Origin: Fluviicoccus keumensis | GTDB taxonomy: Bacteria > Pseudomonadota > Gammaproteobacteria > Pseudomonadales > Moraxellaceae | Length of the DNA stretch: 64,000 nt | NCBI RefSeq assembly: GCF_004217445.1 | Contig: NZ_SHKX01000010.1 | Coordinates: 124,001 to 188,000, forward strand | Direction of reading: 5' to 3' | In this document: positions 33,332 to 42,222 of the stretch, in pieces | How positions within the stretch are numbered: position 1 is the stretch's first letter | Layout: every line of letters starts with the position of its first letter | Made by a program: the position numbers and the translations under genes | The notes under the pieces: model-generated | Seen by the model: the letters and a program-made list of their open reading frames with translations, nothing else | Databases searched by the model: none | What the model was told of the DNA's origin: nothing

Positions 33332-33793
33332 ATGAAATCAAACTTCGGCTCATGGTGGTTGCGCGTACTGAAAGGTGGCGTGAAGCTAAGTCCAGTTGAG
33401 CAGCAACTGCTTCAGACTTTCATTGATCACATGCCAACCGATTTTCAGCAGCCTTTAGCGGCACAAATTAATGCACTGAATTTGGCACAGCGCGTGGCGG
33501 AGTGGCGCGGCATCAATTTCTATTGCCTGATTAAAGGCCGTCCTTCACGGGTTGGAGTTGCACCACTGCCCTGCAAGGCTGGCGAGATCAAGCTGCTATC
33601 CCTCAAAGTAGCCATTGATGGAATCAGCCCTCCGATAAATGTAGCTTTCTGGGCAGTGAACGGTTACTTTTTTGGCTTCGGCACAGATCAGTCACTTAAG
33701 CCCGTCAAGGCTGCTACTGATATAACGCTCTTGAAGGTCACGCAATCGTGGCGTTCCAACATTCAGGTCACGGACTCCCATGCCAACCATTAA
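33332..33793 (+). CDS. Hypothetical protein, 153 aa
   Basis: A 153-residue soluble protein with no signal peptide. It has a basic and aromatic N terminus (MKSNFGSWWLRVLKGG), a helical first half and a beta-rich second half with INVAFWAVNGYFFGFGT near residue 105. Its last five codons overlap the start of the next gene by 14 bases, so both are probably translated from one message. The coupling to a gene for a membrane protein could mean a cytoplasmic partner. No family was recognised with confidence. Confidence 0.65.
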   Translation: MKSNFGSWWLRVLKGGVKLSPVEQQLLQTFIDHMPTDFQQPLAAQINALNLAQRVAEWRGINFYCLIKGRPSRVGVAPLPCKAGEIKLLSLKVAIDGISPPINVAFWAVNGYFFGFGTDQSLKPVKAATDITLLKVTQSWRSNIQVTDSHANH

Positions 33794-34370
33794 AATATCA
33801 AATATCTTTATGACACCCTTTAAGAGTTGGTATGGCTATTTGGTTGCCAGCGGCATTTCTGCTTACTATATTTCCTCTGAACCGACAAAGGGCATGACCG
33901 CCTTTGCATTTTATTTTATTTCAATTTCAATACTTTCCGTAATGGGGACACAATCAAGCATCCTGAAATGTCAAACCAGGAGCGTTTGGTGGTATTACCC
34001 GATTCATATCTTCTATGACTTGTTTGCTTTGCTTCCGGTAGCGGTCGTGACGGTCATTCTCGTGCCGCACGCTGAACCTTTCACGCCACGATACAGAGTC
34101 ATGGAAGCTATTGGTCACACCGATGGAATCAAAGAGGAAATTGCTAGCCAACTGATATCTGGAAGCACTCCGGAGGAGCGAAAAATACTGCCGTCAGACA
34201 ATGAAAATATAGCCGTGATTGATATTTCAAAAACCGGTAAATTAATAATGGTGACAGAGAACCCGGGGGCTATTATTTATTTTTCACCCATCGTTAAAAA
34301 CAACGCGGTTACATGGGTTTGTGAGGGATATCCCAAGAAGCATATGCCTGTATCATGTCGTGGCGGCTAA
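33780..34370 (+). CDS. Multi-pass membrane protein with pilin-like C-terminal end
   Basis: The 196-residue product has an N-terminal half with about three membrane helices (near 20-33, 40-56 and 72-90) and a C-terminal half that resembles the end of type IV major pilins: a strand-rich stretch ending NNAVTWVCEGYPKKHMPVSC, which matches the pilin pattern of Trp-x-Cys, then Tyr/Pro, then Leu/Met-Pro-x-x-Cys-Arg with two Cys that form the pilin disulphide loop. It lacks the prepilin leader and the N-terminal pilin helix. It overlaps the previous gene by 14 bases. A role as pilin-like accessory or as a decoy is open; the pilin match was judged by eye. Confidence 0.65.
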   Translation: MPTIKISNIFMTPFKSWYGYLVASGISAYYISSEPTKGMTAFAFYFISISILSVMGTQSSILKCQTRSVWWYYPIHIFYDLFALLPVAVVTVILVPHAEPFTPRYRVMEAIGHTDGIKEEIASQLISGSTPEERKILPSDNENIAVIDISKTGKLIMVTENPGAIIYFSPIVKNNAVTWVCEGYPKKHMPVSCRGG

Positions 34371-34385
34371 CTCCCCCCTGTCTAA

Positions 34386-34454
34386 TCCCCCTCTCCCGCC
34401 GTACAATACCGGCCTGCCCCCGCGCCAAACCCTCACCCCCCGGAAAACCAGACA
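34386..34454 (+). promoter_or_regulatory. yehS leader with -10-like TACAAT
   Basis: The 84 bases before yehS include a TACAAT box at about 34402-34407, then a C-rich leader. No good -35 box was seen at 17 bases. The segment occurs again at 32200-32260 with about four in five bases conserved, which suggests that the copy arose by duplication. Confidence 0.45.
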
Positions 34455-34940
34455 ATGACCGCGAACGACGTTCTGCGCAGCCTCCGCTACACCCTCGACC
34501 TCAGCAACCGCCACCTGACCGACATCTTCCGCCTGACCGGCTATGAGATTGCCACGGACGAACTGGAAGCCTTGCTGAAAGCCGAAGACGAGGATGGCTA
34601 CCTGGCGTGCAACCACGCCGTGCTGACCCATTTTCTGGACGGCCTGATCATTCAGCGCCGGGGCCAGCAGAACGGCAAGCCCTACGAAGCCCCCAAAGGC
34701 CGCACACGGCTCACCAACAACGACACCCTCAAGAAGATCCGCATTGCCTTTGAACTGCACGAAGAAGACATGCTGGACACGTTCCAGCTGGCGGGCATGA
34801 ACGTGACCAAGCAGGAACTGGCGGCGCTGTTCCGCAAGCAAGGCCATCACAATTACCGGGAGTGCGGCGACCAGTTCCTGCGCAACTTCCTGAAAGGGCT
34901 GGCTATCCGCTATCGCCATGCTCCGGATACCGCGTTCTGA
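34455..34940 (+). CDS. yehS: YehS family protein (DUF1456)
   Basis: The 161-residue product has the two DUF1456 repeats of the YehS family. Each opens with a near-identical pattern: NDVLRSLRYTLDLSNRHLTDIFRLTG near residue 4 (quoted in two parts: NDVLRSLRYT, LDLSNRHLTDIF) and NDTLKKIRIAFELHEEDMLDTFQ near 89, followed by a pair of helices. The protein is cytoplasmic and all-helical; its function is unknown, though it is widely conserved in Proteobacteria. GC content returns to chromosomal level here, so this gene marks the right edge of the accessory island. A gene for an amino-acid exporter follows after 28 bases. Confidence 0.92.
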   Translation: MTANDVLRSLRYTLDLSNRHLTDIFRLTGYEIATDELEALLKAEDEDGYLACNHAVLTHFLDGLIIQRRGQQNGKPYEAPKGRTRLTNNDTLKKIRIAFELHEEDMLDTFQLAGMNVTKQELAALFRKQGHHNYRECGDQFLRNFLKGLAIRYRHAPDTAF

Positions 34941-34968
34941 TCCGCCCGCGCCGGAATTTTCGATCCCC

Positions 34969-35613
34969 ATGTTTTACGGCATCACCGACCTGCCCGCCTT
35001 CATCCTGGGCACCATCCTCATCGTGTTGCTGCCCGGCCCCAACTCGCTGTATCTGGCTACGGTTTCCTCCCGGTCGGGCGTCCGCGCCGGGTTTCGCGCC
35101 GCCGCCGGCATCTTTACCGGCGACCTGATCCTGATGACGCTGGCCGCCACCGGCGCGGCCTCGCTGCTGCACCGCTGGCCTGCGGTGTTTACCGTGCTGC
35201 AAGTGGTGGGGGCGGCCTATCTGGCCTGGCTGGGCGCGGATCTGCTGCGCAACGCCCGGCAGCGCTGGCACAGCGAAGCCATTCCCGCCGCCGTTTCCGG
35301 GGAGGCCTCGCCCCGCCCGTTCCGCACCGCGCTGACCATCAGCCTGATGAACCCGAAGGCGATCTTTTTCTACATCGCTTTCTTCATCCAGTTCGTGGCG
35401 CCGGATTACCCCCGGCCGTGGCTGTCCTTCCTGATCCTGGGAACGGTAGTGCAGGTTTGCAGCATGGTCTATCTGCTGGCGCTGATTTACGGCGGCAGCC
35501 GCCTGGCCGGGACATTCCGGCAGCGGCCCCGCCTGTCGGCCTGCGGGCTGGCAGGGGTGGGGATACTCTTCATCGCCTTCGCCCTGCGGCTGGCGTGGAG
35601 CGGATTGAGCTGA
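34969..35613 (+). CDS. leuE: LysE/RhtB family exporter, LeuE-like
   Basis: The 214-residue product has about six membrane helices and the LysE/RhtB signature LLPGPNSLYL near residue 20, then GFRAAAGIFTGDL near 44 and SLMNPKAIFFYIAFF near 123. These proteins export amino acids and their analogues by proton antiport; the length and the YGITD opening favour the LeuE branch (leucine and related). The ATG at 34969 was chosen because it opens just before the first helix; the frame is open upstream inside the yehS end. The gene ends seven bases before the convergent stop of the next gene. Confidence 0.88.
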   Translation: MFYGITDLPAFILGTILIVLLPGPNSLYLATVSSRSGVRAGFRAAAGIFTGDLILMTLAATGAASLLHRWPAVFTVLQVVGAAYLAWLGADLLRNARQRWHSEAIPAAVSGEASPRPFRTALTISLMNPKAIFFYIAFFIQFVAPDYPRPWLSFLILGTVVQVCSMVYLLALIYGGSRLAGTFRQRPRLSACGLAGVGILFIAFALRLAWSGLS

Positions 35614-35619
35614 GGCGGG

Positions 35620-36987
35620 TTATTCCGGCAACGGTTCTTCCGGCTGCACCGCGCCCGGTTGCTTGGCCGCCACCCAGCGTTCCAGTTTGCGCAGGCTGAT
35701 CAGCTGTGCGCCCATCGTCGGCAGAAAGTCGTTATACGGCAGATACTTGGCCAGCTTCAGGAAGTGCGGCGGATGCTCGCCCACCTTCCCCGCCGAGTGC
35801 AGCAGCATGGTGGTGCTGTTCACCGTGGCTTCTTCCCAACGCCAATAGCCCTGGATCTGTTCCAGATCGCCGCCAAAGGACTTGAAGAGCAGCGACCGGT
35901 CCTTGCTCCAGTTATGCGAAATCGAAATATTCACCGGCAGCGACAGGAAGCCCAGCCCGATGCCCAGCTTCATGTCCATGTCGAACCCCGAATTCTGCGT
36001 CGGATGGATTTTCACCTTGCGCACCTGCGGGAAAATCTTCGGGTAGCGCGCGAAGTCGGTGGTCATTTGCCGGGTCACGTCCACCGGCGCGGCCACCCGG
36101 CCGATGGCGGTGATGAAACGCAAATCGGTAGGCTTGTCGGCCGTGCCGCGAATCCATACCGGCGGGTGGATGAACGCCACTTCGCCCTGGTCCAGCAACC
36201 CGGACAGCAGTTGCTTGCGGTCCGGCGTCCAGGCCAAGTCCTGCAAGGGCGGAATGGCCGGCATGGCGGCGGCCACCGGCGCGGCCGACGGGGCAAGCCG
36301 GTTGCGGAAGGCTTCGGCCAGAAATCCGTTGCCGACGTAGGGCACGGCGATGCGGATGTCCGGGAAGGCATGCAGGATGGTCCTCAGCAGAAAGGAAGCG
36401 CTGTTCAGGTCGGTCCAGGTGGTGAATACCAGCAGCGTGCGGCGGGCGTCCAGCGGAAACCATTCGTAGCGGGCCAGGCCCACATCCACGGGCGCTTCAA
36501 TCAGCCGCGCCGAGACCGAGCCGTCCGCCTCGACGGTGTGCTGCGCCAGGATGTCTTCCGAGACGTTGGGGAACGGCATCGGCAGGTCGATGCGCACATG
36601 GTAGTGCATCAGGGTGTGCGGGCCGGACTGCTGCTTCAGTTGCGACAGCGTGGTTTTGGGAAAGAAGGCGGCGTAGCCGGTGTAGCTGCGCACGGTCTGC
36701 GCCACGGCGGCGGCGGGAACCGGCAACACCACGGCGGCGGAGACAAATTGCTGGTTGCGATAGCTTTTCAGCTTGCCCTTGACCTCCAGCGTGAAGTCAC
36801 GGGCCGGATGCGGGTAAAGAATCACGGTGTCGGCGGCCAGGTCGGCCAGCGCGGCGGGGTTGCCCTTGAACGGGTCCAGCCCGTGCGGCGCGGGATTCTG
36901 CCAGTCGTTCATACCGTAAACGGCGGCCAGCGCGGGCAGCGGCAACAGGAACAACATCAGTAGCAAAGCAGCCGGAAATCGGTTCAT
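35620..36987 (-). CDS. Exported protein with two START-like (SRPBCC) domains
   Basis: The product has 455 residues from the ATG at 36987, which opens a signal peptide (MNRFPAALLLMLFLLPLPALA). Two similar halves follow, about residues 50-225 and 270-430; each has the alternating strands, a PxPxxxVxQTVRxYxxYAxFFP-like helix and a late long helix as in START/polyketide-cyclase folds. The halves share the pattern of a hydrophobic residue followed by PVPAAAVAQT in the first and APVDVTRQMT in the second. Such folds bind lipids or other hydrophobic ligands. Being exported, it may bind a lipid in the periplasm; no enzyme motif was seen. No operon partner is evident. Confidence 0.65.
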   Translation of the reverse strand: MNRFPAALLLMLFLLPLPALAAVYGMNDWQNPAPHGLDPFKGNPAALADLAADTVILYPHPARDFTLEVKGKLKSYRNQQFVSAAVVLPVPAAAVAQTVRSYTGYAAFFPKTTLSQLKQQSGPHTLMHYHVRIDLPMPFPNVSEDILAQHTVEADGSVSARLIEAPVDVGLARYEWFPLDARRTLLVFTTWTDLNSASFLLRTILHAFPDIRIAVPYVGNGFLAEAFRNRLAPSAAPVAAAMPAIPPLQDLAWTPDRKQLLSGLLDQGEVAFIHPPVWIRGTADKPTDLRFITAIGRVAAPVDVTRQMTTDFARYPKIFPQVRKVKIHPTQNSGFDMDMKLGIGLGFLSLPVNISISHNWSKDRSLLFKSFGGDLEQIQGYWRWEEATVNSTTMLLHSAGKVGEHPPHFLKLAKYLPYNDFLPTMGAQLISLRKLERWVAAKQPGAVQPEEPLPE

Positions 36988-37083
36988 GGTGCAGACAAGG
37001 GTGCGGGAAAAATGGCCTCGACTGTAAGCGAGGCGGCGCTGCCGCGCCAAGGCAGATTTGTTGCCGACCGTCCCGGCGCCGCG

Positions 37084-40077
37084 TCACCGCCTTCCCAGCA
37101 AGACCCGTAACCGTTCCAGCAGCGGCAGGATGGCCTCGACACCGCCGTCGCCGGACAAGCGCTCCACCTCCACCAGCAGGTCGGCCACCTCGGCGGCCCC
37201 CATCGATCGGGACGAGGATTTGAACTTGTGGGCCAGCTGGCGCAGGGTCTGCCGGTCATCCCGTGCCAGCGCCAGGGACATCTCGTCCACCCCGGCGCGG
37301 GTGTCGCTGAAAAACAGGGCGGCCAGTTGCTCGGCCTTCGCCATGTCGCCGTCGAACAATTCGGCCAACAGCGCCGGATCGAACAGGCCGTCCGCGCCGG
37401 ATTGTACCGGGCCGGCTGCCATTTCCGGGATAACCGCGACGGGAACCGCCTCCGGCAATACCGCCGGACGCGCCTGACCGGTCCGCAGCCAACGCACCAG
37501 CGTTTCATAGAGCAATGTCGGCTTGACCGGCTTGCTGACAAAGTCGTTCATCCCGGCGGCAAAACACTGCTCGCGGACATCCGCCCACGCATTCGCGGAG
37601 AAGACGATGATCGGGATGTGCCGCATGGCCGGGGAAGCGCGCATGCGGCGGGCGGTTTCCTGCCCGTCCATGACCGGCATCTGCAAGTCCATCAGCACCA
37701 CGTCCACCCGATGCTGTTCAAGCAGGGCCAGCGCCTCCAGACCGTCGGCAGCAATCAGCACCTTGACGCCCATGCGCCGCAACAGCGCTTCGGCGACTTG
37801 CTGGTTGATCAGGTTGTCTTCCACCAGCAGTACGCGTGCGCCCAGCAACCGGTTGTAGTCGTTGCCGACCGGCGGGGCATCGCGGCCCGGCCCGCCTGCC
37901 GCGACGGCCTTGCCGAAGCGGGCGGTAAAACGGAAAGTGCTGCCCTCGCCCGGCACGCTGGTAAGGCCGACCTCGCCCCCCATCATCTGCACCAGCTGGC
38001 GGCTGATGGTGAGGCCCAGTCCGGTGCCGCCGTACTTGCGGGTGGTGGAACTGTCCGCCTGCTGGAAGGGCTGGAAGATTTTCGCCTGCTGCTCGGCGGT
38101 CATGCCGATGCCCTGGTCCTGGACTTCAAAACGGAGCAGGCAGTCGTCGGCCCGCTCCTCGGCGAGGGATACCCGGACGACGATGACGCCGTCGCGGGAA
38201 AACTTGATGGCGTTATTGAGGAAATTCAGCAGTATCTGGTTCAGCCGCAAAGGGTCGCCGCGCAACTGCGGCGGCACATCGGGCGCGATTTCCGCTTGCA
38301 GGCGCAGACCGCGCTCCGCCGCATTGTCCGCCGACAGGCTGACCAGGGTCCGGATCACGGTCTCCAACGAAAAATCGATATGTTCCAGCAGCAGCTTGCC
38401 GGATTCGATCTTGGAAAAATCGAGGATGTTATCGATCAACGCCAGCAGGTGCTGTCCGGAGAGGTGGATTTTCTCGACATAGTCACGCTGCTGGCGGTCG
38501 AGGGACGTGCCCAGCACCAGATAGGCCATACCGATGACGCTGTTCATCGGGGTGCGGATTTCGTGGCTCATGTTCGCCAGGAAATCGCTCTTCGCCAGCG
38601 TGGCGGACTCGGCCAGGGCGGCATGCTGCTTGGCTTCCACCAGCAACTGGTTGATGGTTTCCAGATCGGCCGTGCGCTCGCGGATACGCTGCTCCAGCGA
38701 GGCGTTGAGGCTGAGGATTTTCAGTTCGGCCTGCTTCTGGACGGTAATGTCCTGTGACGTGCCCTGCAGGCCGATGATGTCTCCCGCCGCATTGCGCAGG
38801 ACTTCACCCCGGGCCCGCACCCAGCGCCGGGGCGTTGCTTCCAGGCTCAGCTCCAGCTCGATTTCATAAGGCTCGCCGGTTTTCAGGCATTGCTGCGCGA
38901 TGGCGGTCAGCCGCGCGGCGCTTTCCGGCGTATAGTTTTGCTGGTCTTCCTCGTACGTGGGCGGCTTGCCGCCGGGCTGCCGGTCATAAATGCGGAACAG
39001 CTCATCGGACCACCAGATGGCGTCGGTGACGGCGTTCCAGCGCCAGTTGCCCAGACCGGCGACCCGTTGCGCCTCGCGCAGCCAGACTTCGCGCTCCTGC
39101 AGTTCGGCGGTGCGCTGCGCCACCCGCTGCTCCAGGGTTTCATTCAGCGCGCGCATGGCCTGTTCGGCCTGCGTGCGCTCGATGGCGATGCTGGCCAGAT
39201 GCGCGGTCTGCTCGATCACGGCGATATCGGCGTCAGTGGGCGCATGCGGCCGGGCATGATAGATGGCGAAGGTACCCAGCACCTGCCCTGCGGATGACAG
39301 GATCGGCTGCGACCAGCAAGCCGCCAGACCGGCGCGACCGGCCAGATCGGCATAGGGCGCCCAATCGGGGTGATGGGCGATATCGCTGACCACGACGCGT
39401 TTGCCGGTCACGGCGGCCGTGCCGCAGGAACCGGCCCCGGCGGCGATTTCCAGGGCGTACAGCGCTTCGGTGTAAAAGCCGGGCAGACTGGGACCCGCGC
39501 CCGGACGGAAATGGCGACCGGTGTCATCCAGCAGCAGGATGCTGCAGATGGCCGTGGGGTTCAGCGCTTCCATGCCGCGCACGATGGCGTCCAGAATGGT
39601 TTGCAACGGCCTGCCGCCCGCCAGCAACTCCAGCGTATGGCTGCGGAACTGTTCGTAGCGCTCGGCGCGCTTGCGCTCGGTAATGTCTTTCACCGTGGTG
39701 ACATAGCCGGTGATATTGCCCGCAGCGTCGCGCACTTCGGACGGGCCGATCAGCGCCGGGAAGCGCTCACCGTTGCGGCGCATGAAGATCAGGTCAAAGG
39801 TGGCCTTCTTGCCGTCCAGCATCATCTGGAAGGCGGCGGTAATATTGGCGTGCTCTTCCGGCGGCCAGAAGGAAAACGGCACGGTCTGGCCGATCAGCTC
39901 CGCCTCGGTCAGGTCGACCATGCGGCAAAAGGCGGGGTTGGTGCGGGCGAAACGGCCGTGCTCGTCCAGCAGGACAAAGCCGTCCTGCATGGAGTTCAAC
40001 AGGTCGGTGATGAATCCGGTCGCCGCCTGCAGCGCCTGCGCCATCGTTCCACGGCTGTCGTCAGCACTTTCGTCCAC
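37084..40077 (-). CDS. Hybrid histidine kinase (PAS-GAF-PAS-HisKA-HATPase-REC-Hpt)
   Basis: The product has 997 residues from a GTG at 40077, with GGGAG about eight bases upstream. Domains in order: PAS (about 15-125, with PAC), GAF (about 160-310), a coiled segment, PAS fold 3 (about 345-450), HisKA with MSHEIRTPMN near 506, HATPase_c with GIGMTAEQQ and GTGLGLTIS, a receiver with VLLVEDN near 750 and the acceptor Asp in LMDLQMPVMDG near 797, and an Hpt domain with AHKFKSSSRSMGA near 945. It has no membrane helix, so it is a cytoplasmic sensor. GAF and PAS domains suggest a redox, light or small-molecule input. No DNA-binding partner lies next to it, so output goes to a distant regulator. Confidence 0.95.
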   Translation of the reverse strand: MDESADDSRGTMAQALQAATGFITDLLNSMQDGFVLLDEHGRFARTNPAFCRMVDLTEAELIGQTVPFSFWPPEEHANITAAFQMMLDGKKATFDLIFMRRNGERFPALIGPSEVRDAAGNITGYVTTVKDITERKRAERYEQFRSHTLELLAGGRPLQTILDAIVRGMEALNPTAICSILLLDDTGRHFRPGAGPSLPGFYTEALYALEIAAGAGSCGTAAVTGKRVVVSDIAHHPDWAPYADLAGRAGLAACWSQPILSSAGQVLGTFAIYHARPHAPTDADIAVIEQTAHLASIAIERTQAEQAMRALNETLEQRVAQRTAELQEREVWLREAQRVAGLGNWRWNAVTDAIWWSDELFRIYDRQPGGKPPTYEEDQQNYTPESAARLTAIAQQCLKTGEPYEIELELSLEATPRRWVRARGEVLRNAAGDIIGLQGTSQDITVQKQAELKILSLNASLEQRIRERTADLETINQLLVEAKQHAALAESATLAKSDFLANMSHEIRTPMNSVIGMAYLVLGTSLDRQQRDYVEKIHLSGQHLLALIDNILDFSKIESGKLLLEHIDFSLETVIRTLVSLSADNAAERGLRLQAEIAPDVPPQLRGDPLRLNQILLNFLNNAIKFSRDGVIVVRVSLAEERADDCLLRFEVQDQGIGMTAEQQAKIFQPFQQADSSTTRKYGGTGLGLTISRQLVQMMGGEVGLTSVPGEGSTFRFTARFGKAVAAGGPGRDAPPVGNDYNRLLGARVLLVEDNLINQQVAEALLRRMGVKVLIAADGLEALALLEQHRVDVVLMDLQMPVMDGQETARRMRASPAMRHIPIIVFSANAWADVREQCFAAGMNDFVSKPVKPTLLYETLVRWLRTGQARPAVLPEAVPVAVIPEMAAGPVQSGADGLFDPALLAELFDGDMAKAEQLAALFFSDTRAGVDEMSLALARDDRQTLRQLAHKFKSSSRSMGAAEVADLLVEVERLSGDGGVEAILPLLERLRVLLGRR

Positions 40078-40218
40078 TGGTTTGCTCCCGGATCCCTACA
40101 ACTCTAACCATTGATCATACACGCTGCCGGCCATCCTGACAGGAGGGTTGAAACCGGCCGCCACCGCCACGGTCCGACTTGCTAGAATACGCCTCCCCAG
40201 CCTGCATGCCGGACTCCC

Positions 40219-40614
40219 ATGTTTACCGCCCGATTTTCTCCCCGCGTCTACGAGACTGACGCCTTCGGCCACATCAACAATACCGTGGTCCCCTGCTGGT
40301 TCGAGGCGGCGCGCGAACCCATCTTCCGCATTTTCACCCCGGAAATGGACCTGAAGGCGCTGAATATCATCATTGCGCGCATTGAAGTCGACTATGTCGC
40401 GCAGATACATTACGGTCACGAAGTCACCGTCCATACCGGCATCGCCCGGATCGGCAATTCCTCGTTCGTGGTGTGGCACGAAGCGTTCCAGCGCGGACAA
40501 CTGGTGGCGAAGGGCTCGGTGGTGCACGTCTACTTTGATTTCTCGCAGCAGAAGTCGGGGCCGTTGCCGGAACCGCTGAAGGCGGCGCTGAAGGAACACT
40601 TGCGGGCGGAATGA
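40219..40614 (+). CDS. Acyl-CoA thioesterase, 4HBT hotdog family
   Basis: The 131-residue product is a short hotdog-fold thioesterase of the YbgC/4HBT type. The start FSPRVYETDAFGHINNTV (about residues 6-23) holds the catalytic Asp-x6-H-type signature (ETDAFGHINN), and later strands such as VDYVAQIHYGHEVTVHTG fit the fold. Members split acyl-CoA thioesters, including 4-hydroxybenzoyl-CoA and short-chain acyl-CoA. It is cytoplasmic and divergent from the hybrid kinase gene across 141 bases, which must hold both promoters. A small membrane protein gene follows after seven bases. Confidence 0.9.
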   Translation: MFTARFSPRVYETDAFGHINNTVVPCWFEAAREPIFRIFTPEMDLKALNIIIARIEVDYVAQIHYGHEVTVHTGIARIGNSSFVVWHEAFQRGQLVAKGSVVHVYFDFSQQKSGPLPEPLKAALKEHLRAE

Positions 40615-40621
40615 GCCGATC

Positions 40622-40948
40622 ATGCTGAAACACGTGAAAGACCCCAAGGAAGCCCGGGACACCCTGCTGGCGCTGATGCCCACCTGCGGCACGCTGGCGG
40701 GTATCGGCGTCGGTCTGGCCGGGATGATCAAGTCCGGCGCGGGCGGCGGCACAACGACGGTGGCCGATGACATCCTGCTGGTGTCCGCCCTCGGCTTCCT
40801 GTTCGCCTGTTACCTGATTTTCTTTGCCCTGCGCCAGACGCGCACCAGCGTCACCGCGCGGATGATGAAGCTGATCGACGTGGTCTTCCTGGTGTCACTG
40901 ACGCTGATCGTGTTCTCGGGCTTCGTGGTGGTCTACGAATTGATGTAA
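40622..40948 (+). CDS. Small hypothetical membrane protein, 108 aa
   Basis: A 108-residue protein with about three membrane helices, near residues 23-38, 52-70 and 85-106, joined by short loops that are Gly/Thr-rich (GAGGGTTTV) and basic (RQTRTSVTARMMK). No recognised domain. It lies seven bases after the thioesterase stop, so the pair is probably co-transcribed, and ends four bases before the convergent acyltransferase stop. Confidence 0.75.
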   Translation: MLKHVKDPKEARDTLLALMPTCGTLAGIGVGLAGMIKSGAGGGTTTVADDILLVSALGFLFACYLIFFALRQTRTSVTARMMKLIDVVFLVSLTLIVFSGFVVVYELM

Positions 40949-40952
40949 GGGC

Positions 40953-42089
40953 TCAGCGCGCCACCCGTTGCGCCAGTCGTCGGCCGAAGTCGATCGACGG
41001 CACTTCCACCCAGCGGTAGGACAGGTACGCCAGGCCATAGCTGCTGGTGACGCCCAGCAGGAACACCGGCCAGAACAGGCTTTCATCCAGCTGGATTTCC
41101 AGCAGGCTGGCGCCCAGCGCAATCGCGCCGAAGGACAGCATGTGGTAGAGGTAGATGCTGTAGGAATAAGTGCCGTAACGGCCGAGCAGGCGCGTCAGCG
41201 GTCCCGACTCGGTCTTCTGGCGGATGTTGAGGAAGGCGTAGATCATCACGATGGCGCAGCCGGTAAAGGCCGGCGTCATCCATTCCCAAGGCAGCAGTCC
41301 CTGCCAGATGCCGGTCACCATCCCGAACGCCGCCAGCACCAGCCCCCAGACGGCGAACTGGTTCTTCAGGACCGGCAGCCATTGCCGCTGGTGCAGGTCG
41401 GCCAGCGCCACGCCCAGAAAGAACGACAGCGACATGGTGAGCAGCGAGGTATCGGCGATCGGCACCGGCAAGGTCATCCCGGCGTAGAGCAACGCCGAAC
41501 CCGCCGCCACCGGGCACAACCACCGCCAGGAACCGCAGCGGGCCATCAGGATGACCACGGGGGCCATCAGCAGGTAATAGTGGAATTCGATCGGCAGGCT
41601 CCAGTAAGGCCCGACGAAGTAGCCCGCCGGGCCGCTGATGTCGAACATCAGCAGCACGTAGTTCATCACCCCGCCCGCCGTTTCCGGCAAGCGGAAATTG
41701 CCCTGCATCCACCCTTCCGGCTCCACCCAGTAATAGGGCCACAACACCTTGGCGAACACCGTGTAGACCAGCAGCGACACCATGAAGGCGGGCCAGATGC
41801 GCGCCACGCGTTTAAGGTAGAAGGCCGGGACATCGGCCCAGCGTTGCAGGGCGCTGCGGTTGCTGAGATACAGCGTGAAGCCGCTGAGGGCGAAAAACAG
41901 GCAGACGCCGAACGAGCCCAGATCGAACAGGCGGGCAAACCACAACTTCTGGGTGAAAAAGGCAGGCAGGCCTTCGGTGCTGACCGACCACGGGCCTTCG
42001 ACCGTGCGGATGGCGTGCGATACCACCACCACGAAAGCGGCCAGGCCGCGAAGCCAGGTCAGCGCCGGGACGTAAGAGGATTTGCTCAT
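40953..42089 (-). CDS. Acyltransferase 3 family membrane protein
   Basis: The product has 378 residues from the ATG at 42089 (a TTG at 42092 precedes it). It has about ten membrane helices and the acyltransferase 3 opening: LTWLRGLAAFVVVVSHAIR (about 7-25), where the His is essential in the family, followed by the conserved ALSGFTLYLS near 66. Such enzymes O-acetylate or succinylate surface sugars, LPS, exopolysaccharide or peptidoglycan from the cytoplasmic side. No sugar-polymer genes flank it, so the acceptor cannot be inferred. It stands alone, with a 133-base gap upstream that may include a weak hairpin (CCGGGCCGG at 42162, CCGGCCCGG at 42200). Confidence 0.92.
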   Translation of the reverse strand: MSKSSYVPALTWLRGLAAFVVVVSHAIRTVEGPWSVSTEGLPAFFTQKLWFARLFDLGSFGVCLFFALSGFTLYLSNRSALQRWADVPAFYLKRVARIWPAFMVSLLVYTVFAKVLWPYYWVEPEGWMQGNFRLPETAGGVMNYVLLMFDISGPAGYFVGPYWSLPIEFHYYLLMAPVVILMARCGSWRWLCPVAAGSALLYAGMTLPVPIADTSLLTMSLSFFLGVALADLHQRQWLPVLKNQFAVWGLVLAAFGMVTGIWQGLLPWEWMTPAFTGCAIVMIYAFLNIRQKTESGPLTRLLGRYGTYSYSIYLYHMLSFGAIALGASLLEIQLDESLFWPVFLLGVTSSYGLAYLSYRWVEVPSIDFGRRLAQRVAR

Positions 42090-42222
42090 CAATCAAGGAT
42101 CTCGCGACACGATGCCCGGCTGGGGCCATCGTGTACTGGCGCGGCAGCGCGTAGGGCCGTCCCGGGCCGGAATCAAACGGGGCGCATTTTAGCCCGATCC
42201 CGGCCCGGCCGCCATGTCCTGA

